Shown one piece after another: positions 26,911-35,500 of a stretch of 64,000 nt of DNA. This DNA is from Gammaproteobacteria bacterium (GTDB lineage Bacteria > Pseudomonadota > Gammaproteobacteria > Xanthomonadales > SZUA-36). Every line of letters starts with the position of its first letter. Within the stretch, counting starts at the first letter, position 1. Made by a program: the position numbers and the translations under genes. The notes beneath the pieces were generated by a model that was given only the letters and a program-made list of their open reading frames with translations, was not told the DNA's origin and did no database searches. The DNA lies in NCBI GenBank assembly GCA_024279945.1, contig JAJRRA010000067.1, positions 32,413-96,412 of the forward strand, given 5' to 3'.

Positions 26911-27844
26911 CTTTGCGGTAGAGGCGCCAAAGCAGGGGCCAGATAAAAATCAATGGATATTTTCGTTGCCGGCGGGTGGGCTCAATGTACACACCCGAGT
27001 GACGCTTGATTTTCCACAACAGGTAATCCAGACCACCGCTGAAAGTCAGCGCCGCCTTGGTCAGGCGTAAAAAGGAAAGAATCTTGCCCTGTATCCGCCT
27101 GAGCCACCAACTGACCGGTGACCAGCGCCGGGCAGAGCCGCTGGTGGTATTACTGAATACTCCTTCCTGCTCAGCCGCCTCGAAACCCAGCCCCTGGTCT
27201 GCCAGGAAAGTGGTGATAGAAGTGTAGTATTCGGGCCAGAAACTGAACAACTGGTGGGCGTGTCCCGGTGGTTCGGAACGGAGTTCGCACTGGTAGCTCA
27301 GGCTGAGGCCCCGGGTCCACACATCCTGGGCACTGAAAGAAGGCGGCAGAATAGGCACAACCCGCCGGGTAAACGTCACCACAGCCGTTGCAACCGCGCC
27401 GACCAGGCGCTGCCGGGTCGATTCATCCCGGCACCAGAGTATTCCACAGGGCTGGGCAAAACGGCCCCAGAAATAGGAATGAAAATCAGACCGCAGGGCA
27501 TATTCGAAGCGGTCCATTGTCAGCAAGGCGTACTTGGCGCGGATTTCATCCGGGGGTGAACCGTGCTGAATCTGGTACACATTGGGTGGCAGCGCCTTTG
27601 CCAGCCAGCCATGCCAGGCTTTGGGCATAGAATTGTAATTGTCCAGCAACACATAAAAATCCAGCAGGGTGTCACGCTTGCCGCGCAGGTAAGAGCCATA
27701 AATCAGGACCGCCAACAGACCGTTCCCATAGCGTTCCCGGACCTGCGCCAGCAATTGGTCCCTTTGTTCGTCAGGAAAGTTACAACTGCTGGACAATTGT
27801 TCCGAAACCAGGTCGGTTAAACCATCACCGGGTCTAAATTCCAT
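26897..27844 (-). CDS. Tam41-like nucleotidyltransferase (phosphatidate cytidylyltransferase type)
   Basis: Starting at ATG 27844 gives 315 residues; an upstream in-frame ATG at 27913 would extend into the neighbouring gene. The N-terminal half resembles mitochondrial Tam41, the CDP-diacylglycerol synthase. It shows IYGSYLRGKRDTLLDFYVLL (nucleotidyltransferase GS and acidic residues), KAWHGWLAK, a tract of HSYFWGRFAQPCGIL resembling Tam41's GR-x-x-KP motif, and spacing that fits. I infer it makes a CDP-activated lipid, CDP-diacylglycerol or CDP-ceramide. It overlaps the CDP-alcohol phosphatidyltransferase stop by 11 bases, the expected consumer of such a lipid. Confidence 0.65.
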   Translation of the reverse strand: MEFRPGDGLTDLVSEQLSSSCNFPDEQRDQLLAQVRERYGNGLLAVLIYGSYLRGKRDTLLDFYVLLDNYNSMPKAWHGWLAKALPPNVYQIQHGSPPDEIRAKYALLTMDRFEYALRSDFHSYFWGRFAQPCGILWCRDESTRQRLVGAVATAVVTFTRRVVPILPPSFSAQDVWTRGLSLSYQCELRSEPPGHAHQLFSFWPEYYTSITTFLADQGLGFEAAEQEGVFSNTTSGSARRWSPVSWWLRRIQGKILSFLRLTKAALTFSGGLDYLLWKIKRHSGVYIEPTRRQRKYPLIFIWPLLWRLYRKGAFQ

Positions 27845-29030
27845 AGGCGCCCCGTGTGCGCCCGAACAGGCGAAAAGCCCGGGCATTTGGCCCGCAGGCG
27901 ACATCATCGGCATTCAACCAGGAATCCAGCGGTCCCTGACGCAAGCGGCTGATGCCGCCCTGCAACAGGCGTATAAACAGTACGATGGTGGTCAACACGG
28001 TCCAGAAAGTCACCGCAACAAAACCCCAGTCCGGCCGCCCGATGACTGCGCTTAAGGTCAGAATAATCAGGCAGGGATTGCGCCGCGCCGTGACCAGGCG
28101 AAAATAGGCGTCAAATGGCTTCCAGGTGAATACATTGCAATTGCCCAGCAGGGGAAACAGGCCTTCCACCAGGCGACCGGCAACATAAGCGATCGCGATC
28201 ATCCAGTACATATCCACCGGGCCAAATCCCATCACCCCCTGAAAGCCACTCAGGGACATACCCCAGAACAGGTACCAGAACGGTGGGTGAATCAGGTCGA
28301 TCAGGTGGTCAAACAGATGCCCGAATTTGCTTGATTGAACGGTGACCCGCGCCAGCTTGCCGTCCACGGTATCGAGAAAAGTCATACTCCAGCCAGCAGC
28401 CAGCCCGGCCGCGTAATAGCCATGGAAAAACAGGTAACAGGCAGCAATCACCAGCACCAGTCCAACGCTGGTTACGCTGTTGGGAGACAGGCCGAGATTG
28501 GCTGCCACGTGAACGGCCGCCCGGGCCGGACGCGGCCACAGAAACTTGGTCACCAGGTCAGTAATACCCTTGTAGGCGTTGCCGTACAGCAGGTTTTCCA
28601 TGTCCTGCTTTTTTTTCCCGACGATAGGCTCGAGAAGGGGTTTCTTTGCACTCAGCAGCGCCTGATCGAAGGCGGCAAGATCGTCCGCAGTAATCCAGGC
28701 TAGTCGTTCCGGCGGTGTGTCAGCACGTCCTGTGATGTAGTCCCGACCGGCAGTCGCCAGATCGGAATCAGCGATTACAGCCGCAGGCCGCTCGTCACCC
28801 GGATATATCAGCACCGTGTTTTGCCGTTGCAGCAGGCCAGCCAGCGTTCGGATTTCGAATAAAAAATGACCGTTCAGCAGCAGAACCCGTCCTGAAGTAG
28901 GCATTTCACTACCTGGCTCGATGAGTTCAACATCACCGATCGCCTTCAACTGGCGACTGATTCTTTCTGTTGATGAAAGTCCCCACAACTTCACGGGAGA
29001 TTCTTCAAGTACAAGGGCGGGCGTGATCAT
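27834..29030 (-). CDS. CDP-alcohol phosphatidyltransferase with N-terminal nucleotidyltransferase-like domain
   Basis: The C-terminal half (about 165-370) is a multi-helix membrane domain with the complete catalytic signature DGKLAR, eight residues, G, three residues, D, three residues, D (in FGHLFDHLID). It also has the family lead-in NLGLSPNSVTSVGLVL. The N-terminal 150 residues look like a reduced NTP-transferase fold (LSSTERISRQL; LLLNGHFLFEI) without the usual G-x-G-x-R/K active site. The enzyme should join a CDP-activated partner to an alcohol or alcohol phosphate in the inner membrane. Overlap with the Tam41-like gene suggests a two-step pathway. Confidence 0.85.
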   Translation of the reverse strand: MITPALVLEESPVKLWGLSSTERISRQLKAIGDVELIEPGSEMPTSGRVLLLNGHFLFEIRTLAGLLQRQNTVLIYPGDERPAAVIADSDLATAGRDYITGRADTPPERLAWITADDLAAFDQALLSAKKPLLEPIVGKKKQDMENLLYGNAYKGITDLVTKFLWPRPARAAVHVAANLGLSPNSVTSVGLVLVIAACYLFFHGYYAAGLAAGWSMTFLDTVDGKLARVTVQSSKFGHLFDHLIDLIHPPFWYLFWGMSLSGFQGVMGFGPVDMYWMIAIAYVAGRLVEGLFPLLGNCNVFTWKPFDAYFRLVTARRNPCLIILTLSAVIGRPDWGFVAVTFWTVLTTIVLFIRLLQGGISRLRQGPLDSWLNADDVACGPNARAFRLFGRTRGAYGI

Positions 29031-29132
29031 GCTTATGCTTGGTTCTCATGGGATGCAATCTGCAGGCCAGTCGATTATAGTCAGCCTGCCCATTTTCGGC
29101 AAAGCTCCCCGCCGGTTTTTCTGGATAATTTC

Positions 29133-30044
29133 ATGCGCCTGATTCAACTGACAGACCCACACCTGAGCAGCCTGGAGTCGTTCAGTTTCTTCGGGGTGAA
29201 AGGAAAACGGAAATCAGGCTACCTCTCATGGTACAGGAATCGCCGTCACATTCACCGGCCTGAAATTCTCGAACGGCTCACTCGGGCCGTGCACGATGAA
29301 TCGCCGGACCGGATATTGCTGACCGGTGACCTGGTCCACCTTGGCCTGGAGGATGCAATAATCGAAGCCGCGTCCTGGTTGCAGCAACTGGGAAGCCCGG
29401 AGCAGGTTCTGCTGGTGCCCGGCAACCATGATAATTACGCCGCTGATTCCCTGGCCGCCATGCGCCGCCACTGGTGTGACTATCTGCCCACACAGGATGC
29501 AGGGGCTACTGACTATGCCGCTGCTTACCCAATCGAGCAGACCTGCGGAAGTGTGCGCCTTCTTGGCCTTAATACTTCCTGCGTCAGCCGGATATTTTCT
29601 GCCCAGGGCGAATTGGGTGAAGCGCAATTGTCGCGGCTGCGCAGTGCCCTGGGCGGGCCGCCATCGGGCCTGCCCGGCCAGGTTCCCGAACCGTCTGTGT
29701 TCACCTGCCTGCTGATCCACCACCCGCCCCTGCCGGGAATGGCGTCGGCACGCAAAGCGCTGCGGGATGCGAAAGATCTTCAGCTTATCGTCGAGGAACA
29801 ACAACCCGACCTGGTCCTGTACGGGCACATTCACTGCAATCGCCAACAGCAGCACGGGGAGGTCCGTAGCTTCTGCACAGCTTCCGCATCCAGCGTCAAT
29901 AACGCTTCCTACCGAGTCTTTGATGTAGAAAAAGCCGATCAGGGCTGGCACTGCCAGATGCGCCTGATGTCACTGGACAAGAACGCCGGCACGGGAGCCC
30001 GCTTCACGGTTGCTGGGGAATCGAGTTGGAGCAGAGCCTCGTAA
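29133..30044 (+). CDS. Calcineurin-like metallophosphoesterase
   Basis: All metal-binding motifs are present in order: TDPH (residue 7 on), LLTGDLVHLG, VPGNHDNY, LLIHHPPLPG and LYGHIHCN. The 303-residue protein has no signal peptide. LpxH and UDP-sugar or lipid-phosphate phosphoesterases share this fold. It is clearly related to the second phosphoesterase at 40262-41140, sharing the HHPP-SARKALRD/RRALSD segment. It is divergent from the CDP-alcohol transferase gene, 102 bases apart. A role in removing a phosphate from a lipid or head-group precursor is inferred only from context. Confidence 0.85.
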   Translation: MRLIQLTDPHLSSLESFSFFGVKGKRKSGYLSWYRNRRHIHRPEILERLTRAVHDESPDRILLTGDLVHLGLEDAIIEAASWLQQLGSPEQVLLVPGNHDNYAADSLAAMRRHWCDYLPTQDAGATDYAAAYPIEQTCGSVRLLGLNTSCVSRIFSAQGELGEAQLSRLRSALGGPPSGLPGQVPEPSVFTCLLIHHPPLPGMASARKALRDAKDLQLIVEEQQPDLVLYGHIHCNRQQQHGEVRSFCTASASSVNNASYRVFDVEKADQGWHCQMRLMSLDKNAGTGARFTVAGESSWSRAS

Positions 30045-30095
30045 CCGGAACCTGCAGACAGGCAGCCCATACCTCTTGCAGACAGTTTCAGTCAT

Positions 30096-31196
30096 TCACT
30101 CCGTAGGTGCGCGGGTTTTTTTTGAGCGGGGGTGCCACAGTTGAGCAATAACGGCAACAGCAAGTAATAGAACCACGGGTCCCATGATGGTCAACCAGGG
30201 CAGCAGGCCAAACAGGTTTGCCAGGTGTCCGCTGAGTTGCTGCATCAGGTAAAAAATGATACCGATCATTCCTCCGATAACAATTCTCTCACTGGCTGAA
30301 ATCGACCGGGTCGACCCGGCCAGCATGGGCAGGGACAACAGGCTCATGGCGATCACCGACAGCAGGACGCTCATCTGTGTCCAGAAAATCACCCGCAGGG
30401 CGTGCGTATCCAGTTCGTTCTCATCCCGGTATTTGATGTAGTGCAATAATTCGTACGGAGCCAGGGATTCCAGTGGAAGCATCAGGATATCGGCCTGTTC
30501 CCGTGACAGCAAACCGGTCCATTTCAGCTCGGGAAGCCGATCCTCGGTCGCTACCATGCCATCCATGCCCGTACGCACCACATTCTCCAGCAGCCAGGTA
30601 TCCGCACCGCTAATGGTCGCCTGCTCCGCCTGAATCAATTGCCTGAGTTTACCGTGCTGGTCGGTAGTGTAAATTTCCACATCACTGAGGATGCTGTTGA
30701 ACAGCACATCTCTCACATGAACGATATTGTCACCACTGCGCGTCCAGAATTCCAGCCTGCCCGCTGCATCCACCGAGGTCTCATCCAACGACCGGGAGCG
30801 TAATTCTGAAGCTTCACGCTCACTGACCGGGATCAATACAGATTGCATCAGCGCCACCAGAACCGCCAGTGACAGGGAAACCAGGAATACCGGTAGTGCC
30901 ATGCGCGCCCGGGACATTCCAACGGCCCGCGCCGCAATCAATTCCTGGTGATTAGCCATGATTCCCAGGCCCATCAACCCGCCGAGTAGTGCTGTAACCG
31001 GCAACAGGTCCACGATCAACTTGGGCAGCGTATACAAAACCACCGTGAAAGCATCCAATTGGGTAAAGGTACCTTTGCCTACATCTTCCAGTGCTTCGGC
31101 AAGTGTCAGGAAACTGAACAGGGCCAGTAACAACAGCAGTACCGGCAACACGCCCTTTAGAAACTGGCGCATGATATAGCGATCCAGAATATTCAT
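30096..31196 (-). CDS. lptG: LptG-family permease subunit
   Basis: Start ATG 31196 overlaps the upstream lptF stop by ATGA; the longer open frame lies inside lptF. The 366 residues begin with LDRYIMRQFLKGVLPVLLLL, typical of LptG. Three N-terminal transmembrane helices, a periplasmic jellyroll-like domain (about 140-260) and three C-terminal helices follow. LptF/LptG with ATPase LptB extract lipopolysaccharide from the inner membrane. Because this pair lies inside the sphingolipid region next to an LptA-like gene, it may be a second, sphingolipid-dedicated set. It could also be the only, housekeeping copy. Confidence 0.88.
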   Translation of the reverse strand: MNILDRYIMRQFLKGVLPVLLLLLALFSFLTLAEALEDVGKGTFTQLDAFTVVLYTLPKLIVDLLPVTALLGGLMGLGIMANHQELIAARAVGMSRARMALPVFLVSLSLAVLVALMQSVLIPVSEREASELRSRSLDETSVDAAGRLEFWTRSGDNIVHVRDVLFNSILSDVEIYTTDQHGKLRQLIQAEQATISGADTWLLENVVRTGMDGMVATEDRLPELKWTGLLSREQADILMLPLESLAPYELLHYIKYRDENELDTHALRVIFWTQMSVLLSVIAMSLLSLPMLAGSTRSISASERIVIGGMIGIIFYLMQQLSGHLANLFGLLPWLTIMGPVVLLLAVAVIAQLWHPRSKKTRAPTE

Positions 31197-32275
31197 GAAC
31201 GCCTGCCCCGCTTTCGAGGGAGCTTGCGGGCCAGTCTTGCCCAGGGCACAAAAAGAACCAGGACCAGCAGGCCGAGCAAGGTGGGCACCCACCAGATTCC
31301 GGTGGAAGCCCCACTCTCCACCCAGGTGCGGGCGACATCCATCAGATTGAAATAGAGGGTATAAATCACGATGGCGGCCAGCATCCGGGCATAGCGCCCC
31401 TGGCGCGGCTTGCTGCGACTGAGGGGGATGGCCAACAGGGCGAGTAACAAGGCGGACAGCGGCGTCGACATGCGCCACTGGAATTCGGCCAGGTCCCGGG
31501 TGCTGCCGGAGTCACCCAGATCGAAAGTAGCGGTTGATTTCGTCTTGTAACCTACTTCATCAGCTTCCCCTACCGGAACCCACAAGGAAAAAGTACCCAA
31601 TTCCGCGAACACGTCCGGACCATCCGCCACCAGTTTGTACACACTTGCATCATTCAGCACCAGCCGGTGATATCCGGGCCTGACCTCGAATTCCATGTGC
31701 CCGGTATCCGACGTAATTACCTGCAGATCACCATTTTCCCGCGTACGAATGAATACCTTATCCAGTTCAGCCCCCCGACGCGAAATTCCCTTGATAAAAA
31801 TAGTCCTTCCGGAATCCCCGAATGTATAGAAACGCCCAGGCTGTATACGGTCAACTGCAGTCGAAGCCGCTGCCTGTGCTTTGATCTGATAGGATTTTGC
31901 ATAGGCCCACGGCCGGACAAAAACGGAAAAAAGAGCAATCAATACCGCCAACAGAAGCGCGAAACGCACGATCGGCCGGAGTAAACGCATTTCACTGATC
32001 CCACAGGCTCTCATCGCGTAGATTTCGGAGTCACTGTACAACCTTCCCAGACCGATCATTACTGCAAGATAAAGGCTCAGAGGCAATAGTGTTTCAAGAG
32101 AAATGAGTGATTTGAGAAAAGTCAACTGAATGACTTCTGCCGCATGCAACAGACCGGAATTAGCGTCAATCAGGAAGCGAGTGAGGCTAAAGGTCAGGAA
32201 AATCGCAAACAGTACAACGTTCACGGCCATGAATGGCACGCTGATTTCATTTCTCAAATAGCGGTCAATAATCAT
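31193..32275 (-). CDS. lptF: LptF-family permease subunit
   Basis: I start at ATG 32275, where the family N-terminus MIIDRYLRNEISVPFMAVNV begins; the earlier ATG lies in the shared divergent promoter region. The 360 residues have six transmembrane helices around a periplasmic domain. ALLLALLAIPLSRSKPRQGR near residue 290 is a common LptF/G landmark. It is followed by lptG with an ATGA overlap. Only 62 bases separate it from a divergent LptA-like gene, so the three are probably co-regulated. Confidence 0.88.
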   Translation of the reverse strand: MIIDRYLRNEISVPFMAVNVVLFAIFLTFSLTRFLIDANSGLLHAAEVIQLTFLKSLISLETLLPLSLYLAVMIGLGRLYSDSEIYAMRACGISEMRLLRPIVRFALLLAVLIALFSVFVRPWAYAKSYQIKAQAAASTAVDRIQPGRFYTFGDSGRTIFIKGISRRGAELDKVFIRTRENGDLQVITSDTGHMEFEVRPGYHRLVLNDASVYKLVADGPDVFAELGTFSLWVPVGEADEVGYKTKSTATFDLGDSGSTRDLAEFQWRMSTPLSALLLALLAIPLSRSKPRQGRYARMLAAIVIYTLYFNLMDVARTWVESGASTGIWWVPTLLGLLVLVLFVPWARLARKLPRKRGRRS

Positions 32276-32337
32276 GCATGGGTGAACCTGGGGGACGGAA
32301 ATTGTTATGATCACGATTGCTTGCAGGTCAATTTATC
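32276..32337. promoter_or_regulatory. Shared divergent promoter of lptFG and lptA-like gene
   Basis: Sixty-two bases separate the two divergent starts, so promoters or control sites for both must lie here or overlap the coding starts. I do not see clear -35/-10 pairs. The arrangement is the useful evidence: permease and periplasmic carrier genes are tied together. Confidence 0.4.
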
Positions 32338-32862
32338 ATGCACCGACCCGAAAACACCATCAATCATCTGACCCGGATTGTTATCCTGGCGTGGATCCTG
32401 TTCCCTGCGGACTTCGCCCTGTCAGCCGGTGAACGGATCAGCGGATTCTCTGCGGATGACACCATATTGATCAAGGCTGACAATGCCTGGGAGGACACAG
32501 CGCCTGATACGGTCCATTTCAGCGGCGATTTTGAACTGAAAGCTTATGACTGGTACCTGTCCGCCGAGGAGGCGACATTATACGGGGACCTGGATGATCC
32601 TGAAACCGTGATCCTGGTGGGATCACCGGCAAATATTCAGCTCGAAACCATCTCTAATGACCGCATAAAAATCGTAATGGGCAAAGCGCTTCGTATTGTC
32701 TACCAGAGGGCAAGCAACAGCATCAACCTGGTCGGCAGAGCCAGTCTCACAACAGCCGGTCAGACGATGCAAAGCGAAGAGATTGAGTACGACATCACAC
32801 AGGACCGCATCCAGGCGAGTGGCAGCCAGGGCGTACACATCCGGGTCGATCCGAAAGACTAA
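32338..32862 (+). CDS. LptA/OstA-domain periplasmic protein
   Basis: From ATG 32338 the protein has 174 residues. A signal peptide (hydrophobic LTRIVILAWILFPADFALSA) leads to a domain with the repeating beta-strand pattern of LptA/OstA. Examples are VHFSGDFELKAYDWYLSAEE and ITQDRIQASGSQGVHIRVDP. LptA bridges inner and outer membrane by stacking beta-jellyrolls. An in-frame TTG at 32317 is an alternative start. It is divergent from lptFG rather than next to lptC or kdsC as usual, which supports a separate export system. Confidence 0.78.
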   Translation: MHRPENTINHLTRIVILAWILFPADFALSAGERISGFSADDTILIKADNAWEDTAPDTVHFSGDFELKAYDWYLSAEEATLYGDLDDPETVILVGSPANIQLETISNDRIKIVMGKALRIVYQRASNSINLVGRASLTTAGQTMQSEEIEYDITQDRIQASGSQGVHIRVDPKD

Positions 32863-33656
32863 ACAGACTCCTTCCCGAGGAAGGCATGCTGGCCGGTTTC
32901 AACGTTCTCTGCTTGCTTCACACTCGCCCGGTCAGGCCAGGTTTTTACCACGGTTTCAGCGTAAGCCAGGTCCACGGGATCGTCCACCTCGCACCAACTC
33001 AGACCATGAATTGAACTGATTCCAACCACCCCGGCCTGCGCGAGTTCATCAATGGCAGACAGGTACCAGCGCGTGAGGCCATCGCCCCGGCGCATTAATT
33101 TCTCGACCTTCTTTACAAAAATCTCAGCACCATCACGGTTGAAATACATCATTCCGATTGACTCGCCGTTCACATGGTTCAGGTCCAGCCGCTTCCCAAC
33201 CCGGCACAGACGGGGGCCTTCGGCCCAGATTTTCATGTCATCGTCGTCATAAGAGATTTTCTGATCCGTCGCGAGGGTAATGGGATAACGGGCGACGTCT
33301 CTGAACAGGCGTTGCATCACAGCGGTCTCGAACAGGGTATCGCCATTGATCAGGACAAAGGGGCCATCCATTTCTCCCCGGGCAACCCAGCAGGTCCCCA
33401 GGTTATCGGACTGCGCATAAAAAGGGTTATACAAGGTGCGGGCACGAATGCCCTTCACGCGCCTGACGATTTCTTCCACTTTGTCGTGACCGAATCCCGT
33501 GACAACGACCGCTTCATCGACGCCGGCCGCCGACAATTCCCGGATCTGCCACTCCAGAATGGACAACTCACCCGGGCGCAAGCAGCATTTGGGAGTCACC
33601 TCAGTCAGGGGTAAGAGTCGCCGACCCTGACCTGCACTTAAAATAATGGCTTTCAC
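32859..33656 (-). CDS. Sugar/alcohol-phosphate cytidylyltransferase-like NTP transferase
   Basis: GTG 33656, preceded by AGAGGA, starts a 265-residue protein with the nucleotidyltransferase signature AIILSAGQGRRLLPLTEVTP followed by the K of PKCC. LINGDTLFE carries the metal-binding Asp. It is closest in style to cytidylyltransferases that activate phosphocholine, inositol phosphate or phosphoglycerate. In this setting it would make a CDP-head-group donor, for example CDP-glycerate as used for ceramide phosphoglycerate in Caulobacter. The exact substrate is inference. Its stop interleaves with the convergent LptA-like stop (CTAA at 32859-32862). Confidence 0.8.
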   Translation of the reverse strand: MKAIILSAGQGRRLLPLTEVTPKCCLRPGELSILEWQIRELSAAGVDEAVVVTGFGHDKVEEIVRRVKGIRARTLYNPFYAQSDNLGTCWVARGEMDGPFVLINGDTLFETAVMQRLFRDVARYPITLATDQKISYDDDDMKIWAEGPRLCRVGKRLDLNHVNGESIGMMYFNRDGAEIFVKKVEKLMRRGDGLTRWYLSAIDELAQAGVVGISSIHGLSWCEVDDPVDLAYAETVVKTWPDRASVKQAENVETGQHAFLGKESV

Positions 33657-33755
33657 GATTCAGATCCTCTAAATCACCCGATGCGTATAAAAAACAACGC
33701 CGGGCCAATGATGGGTCGGAATTTTACACTGCCGGGGTTAATAAATCATAAAACC

Positions 33756-34712
33756 TCAGTCAAGCCGAACCATCGGATAAGCCCATTCCGCCAGCGGCAG
33801 ATTCAGCTCCTGCGTCAGGGCCTGATTATCCGGCACAAAGCGATTATGCAATTCGCGGCCAAGCTTCTTGCCGAACAGGCGGTTGTTGCTTAGCTGAGGC
33901 CCCGCCAAAGGCGTTTTGTTGAAGGCCTTCAGCCCCTGCTTGTGCATCCACATCGGGATCACGGGAAGTAAGATCAATCGATTCGGGTTGTCCCAGCGGG
34001 AAAAAGGGCCGAAAAAGCGCGCCAACTGCAGTGAAACAAGGCCCAGCGATTTGTTTCGTGGCTCGTGGTTGAGCTGATCAAACGGACCGTCCAGGTCAAG
34101 GCGATGTGCGAAACGCTCGATAAAACCGGGAACATCGGCGGCAAAGTCCTCATAGCAAAAGACGTGCACTCTGGATGGACCAAATACAGACTGGTAATGG
34201 TGAATCAAATGCTGGTAGGCGAAGTGGTCCAGACTCAGCATGGGCTTTTTATACCACCGCCTGGCGTAAATGCTCCCGCGAGCGTAGGGAGACAGGAATC
34301 TGCTCAGGGACCAGGTTCCGCCGCCTCTGACATATTGAAGGTAGGTCGAGCGAATCATGTCGAGCTGGTTGCGGATAAAAATAACGATCTGTGCATCCGG
34401 ATAAACGGCCGAAATACGATACGCTACGTCCTTCGACAGCGACTCAAGCAGGCCGCCGTTATCATAATGGCCGCACAGATCTTCCTCACAAATGATCGGG
34501 CGATCATCCACCTGTAACTCTTGCCTGGCCTTATCGGGGTCAAAACTGAAAGCGGTGGTGTTTAAAAAGACATCCCGAACCCGCTTACGATTCAGGTAAG
34601 TGGCGTTGCGCACATGAGGATAAAAGTTCTTTTGAAACCAGCTTGTAGCTGTCTTGTGGTAACCGATATGAACAATGGGATGGGTCAAAGGCGGCGTTCT
34701 CTCAGTACACAC
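33756..34712 (-). CDS. Sulfotransferase-family protein
   Basis: Of 318 residues, the N-terminus has a PAPS-binding loop, HIGYHKTATSWFQKNFYP, resembling the 5'-phosphosulfate loop of sulfotransferases. VIFIRNQLDMIRSTYLQYV near residue 110 matches the 3'-phosphate-binding motif (R and S positions kept). It should transfer sulfate from PAPS to a hydroxyl on a lipid or glycan. The start at ATG 34712 overlaps the previous gene by 28 bases; no later start keeps the PAPS loop. It differs from the second sulfotransferase at 37846. Confidence 0.8.
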   Translation of the reverse strand: MCTERTPPLTHPIVHIGYHKTATSWFQKNFYPHVRNATYLNRKRVRDVFLNTTAFSFDPDKARQELQVDDRPIICEEDLCGHYDNGGLLESLSKDVAYRISAVYPDAQIVIFIRNQLDMIRSTYLQYVRGGGTWSLSRFLSPYARGSIYARRWYKKPMLSLDHFAYQHLIHHYQSVFGPSRVHVFCYEDFAADVPGFIERFAHRLDLDGPFDQLNHEPRNKSLGLVSLQLARFFGPFSRWDNPNRLILLPVIPMWMHKQGLKAFNKTPLAGPQLSNNRLFGKKLGRELHNRFVPDNQALTQELNLPLAEWAYPMVRLD

Positions 34713-35500
34713 TCGCTGAATGCAAAAGTCTTCGGATTATCCACATCAATAGGCCCAAAGGCGAAAGGCAAACGCACCAAATCAACAGTGATGCCCAGCT
34801 TGCGCGCAATTCGCCGGGCGAAACCATCGAGATTGAGCAGGCGCCACTTGTACAGAATCAACGGCATGACCCCAAATGCCCGGAGCATACGCCAGGGGTG
34901 TTTTCTGAACTGGCCGCCGCTGCGGAATATTTCTGCGGCCTGGAGTGCACCCGGGTGGCTGATGCCAAACAGATTACAAAAAGAATAACCACCATCACGA
35001 AACTGGAAGAACCCAAATTCCCCGTCCGGGTACTCGTCGCGAACTGTGCTTTCACGCGTAACGGCCACCGCAGCATCACCATTGCCCTGCACAAAGGCCG
35101 CTACGAAAAAGCGTACCAGTTCGGGCGTGTGCAGAACGTTATCCGCCGTGGTGATAACCAGGGGCAAGGGCTGGTCAACTGTTTCAGTGAAGCTGACCAG
35201 GCTGTCGGCAAGATTACCGGCGCTTGGCACCACTTCGATCATGCCTTCCCTGAGCCAGTGACTGGCCAGGCTCAAGTCCTGCAGAACCCGCTCATCTTCA
35301 ATCGAGACCAGGATGCGCTCGAAACATTCGCTGTCAATCAGGGTCTGCACGACGCGCTCGATCATCGCGATACCGTCGATGGTCACCAGGCACTTGTGAG
35401 ATTTGCCCTGCAGTCTGGCTACAGAATCCTCAAAGCCCTTCCGGCTGGCCGCCATCACCAGCGCCGTTAATGGCCTGGAGGAAATTTTTTTTACCGTCAT
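34685..35500 (-). CDS. MobA-like NTP transferase
   Basis: Start ATG 35500 overlaps the MmgE/PrpD stop by ATGA and gives 271 residues. ALVMAASRKG plus SHKCLVTIDGIAMIERVVQT is the nucleotide-binding region of MobA-like NTP transferases, with the lysine kept. VITTADNVLHTPELV has the metal-binding Asp. The C-terminal part (HPWRMLRAFG, then GPIDVDNPKTF) is shared with the gene at 44340, so these two are paralogues. A nucleotide-activated head group is a reasonable guess; substrate is unknown. Confidence 0.72.
   Translation of the reverse strand: MTVKKISSRPLTALVMAASRKGFEDSVARLQGKSHKCLVTIDGIAMIERVVQTLIDSECFERILVSIEDERVLQDLSLASHWLREGMIEVVPSAGNLADSLVSFTETVDQPLPLVITTADNVLHTPELVRFFVAAFVQGNGDAAVAVTRESTVRDEYPDGEFGFFQFRDGGYSFCNLFGISHPGALQAAEIFRSGGQFRKHPWRMLRAFGVMPLILYKWRLLNLDGFARRIARKLGITVDLVRLPFAFGPIDVDNPKTFAFSECVLRERRL

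Noticed and set aside
26125..26946. Plus-strand open frame of 273 codons opposite the flippase gene
   Set aside because: Composition is His/Gln/Arg/Pro-rich in the manner of antisense frames, and the flippase frame has clear transmembrane pattern.
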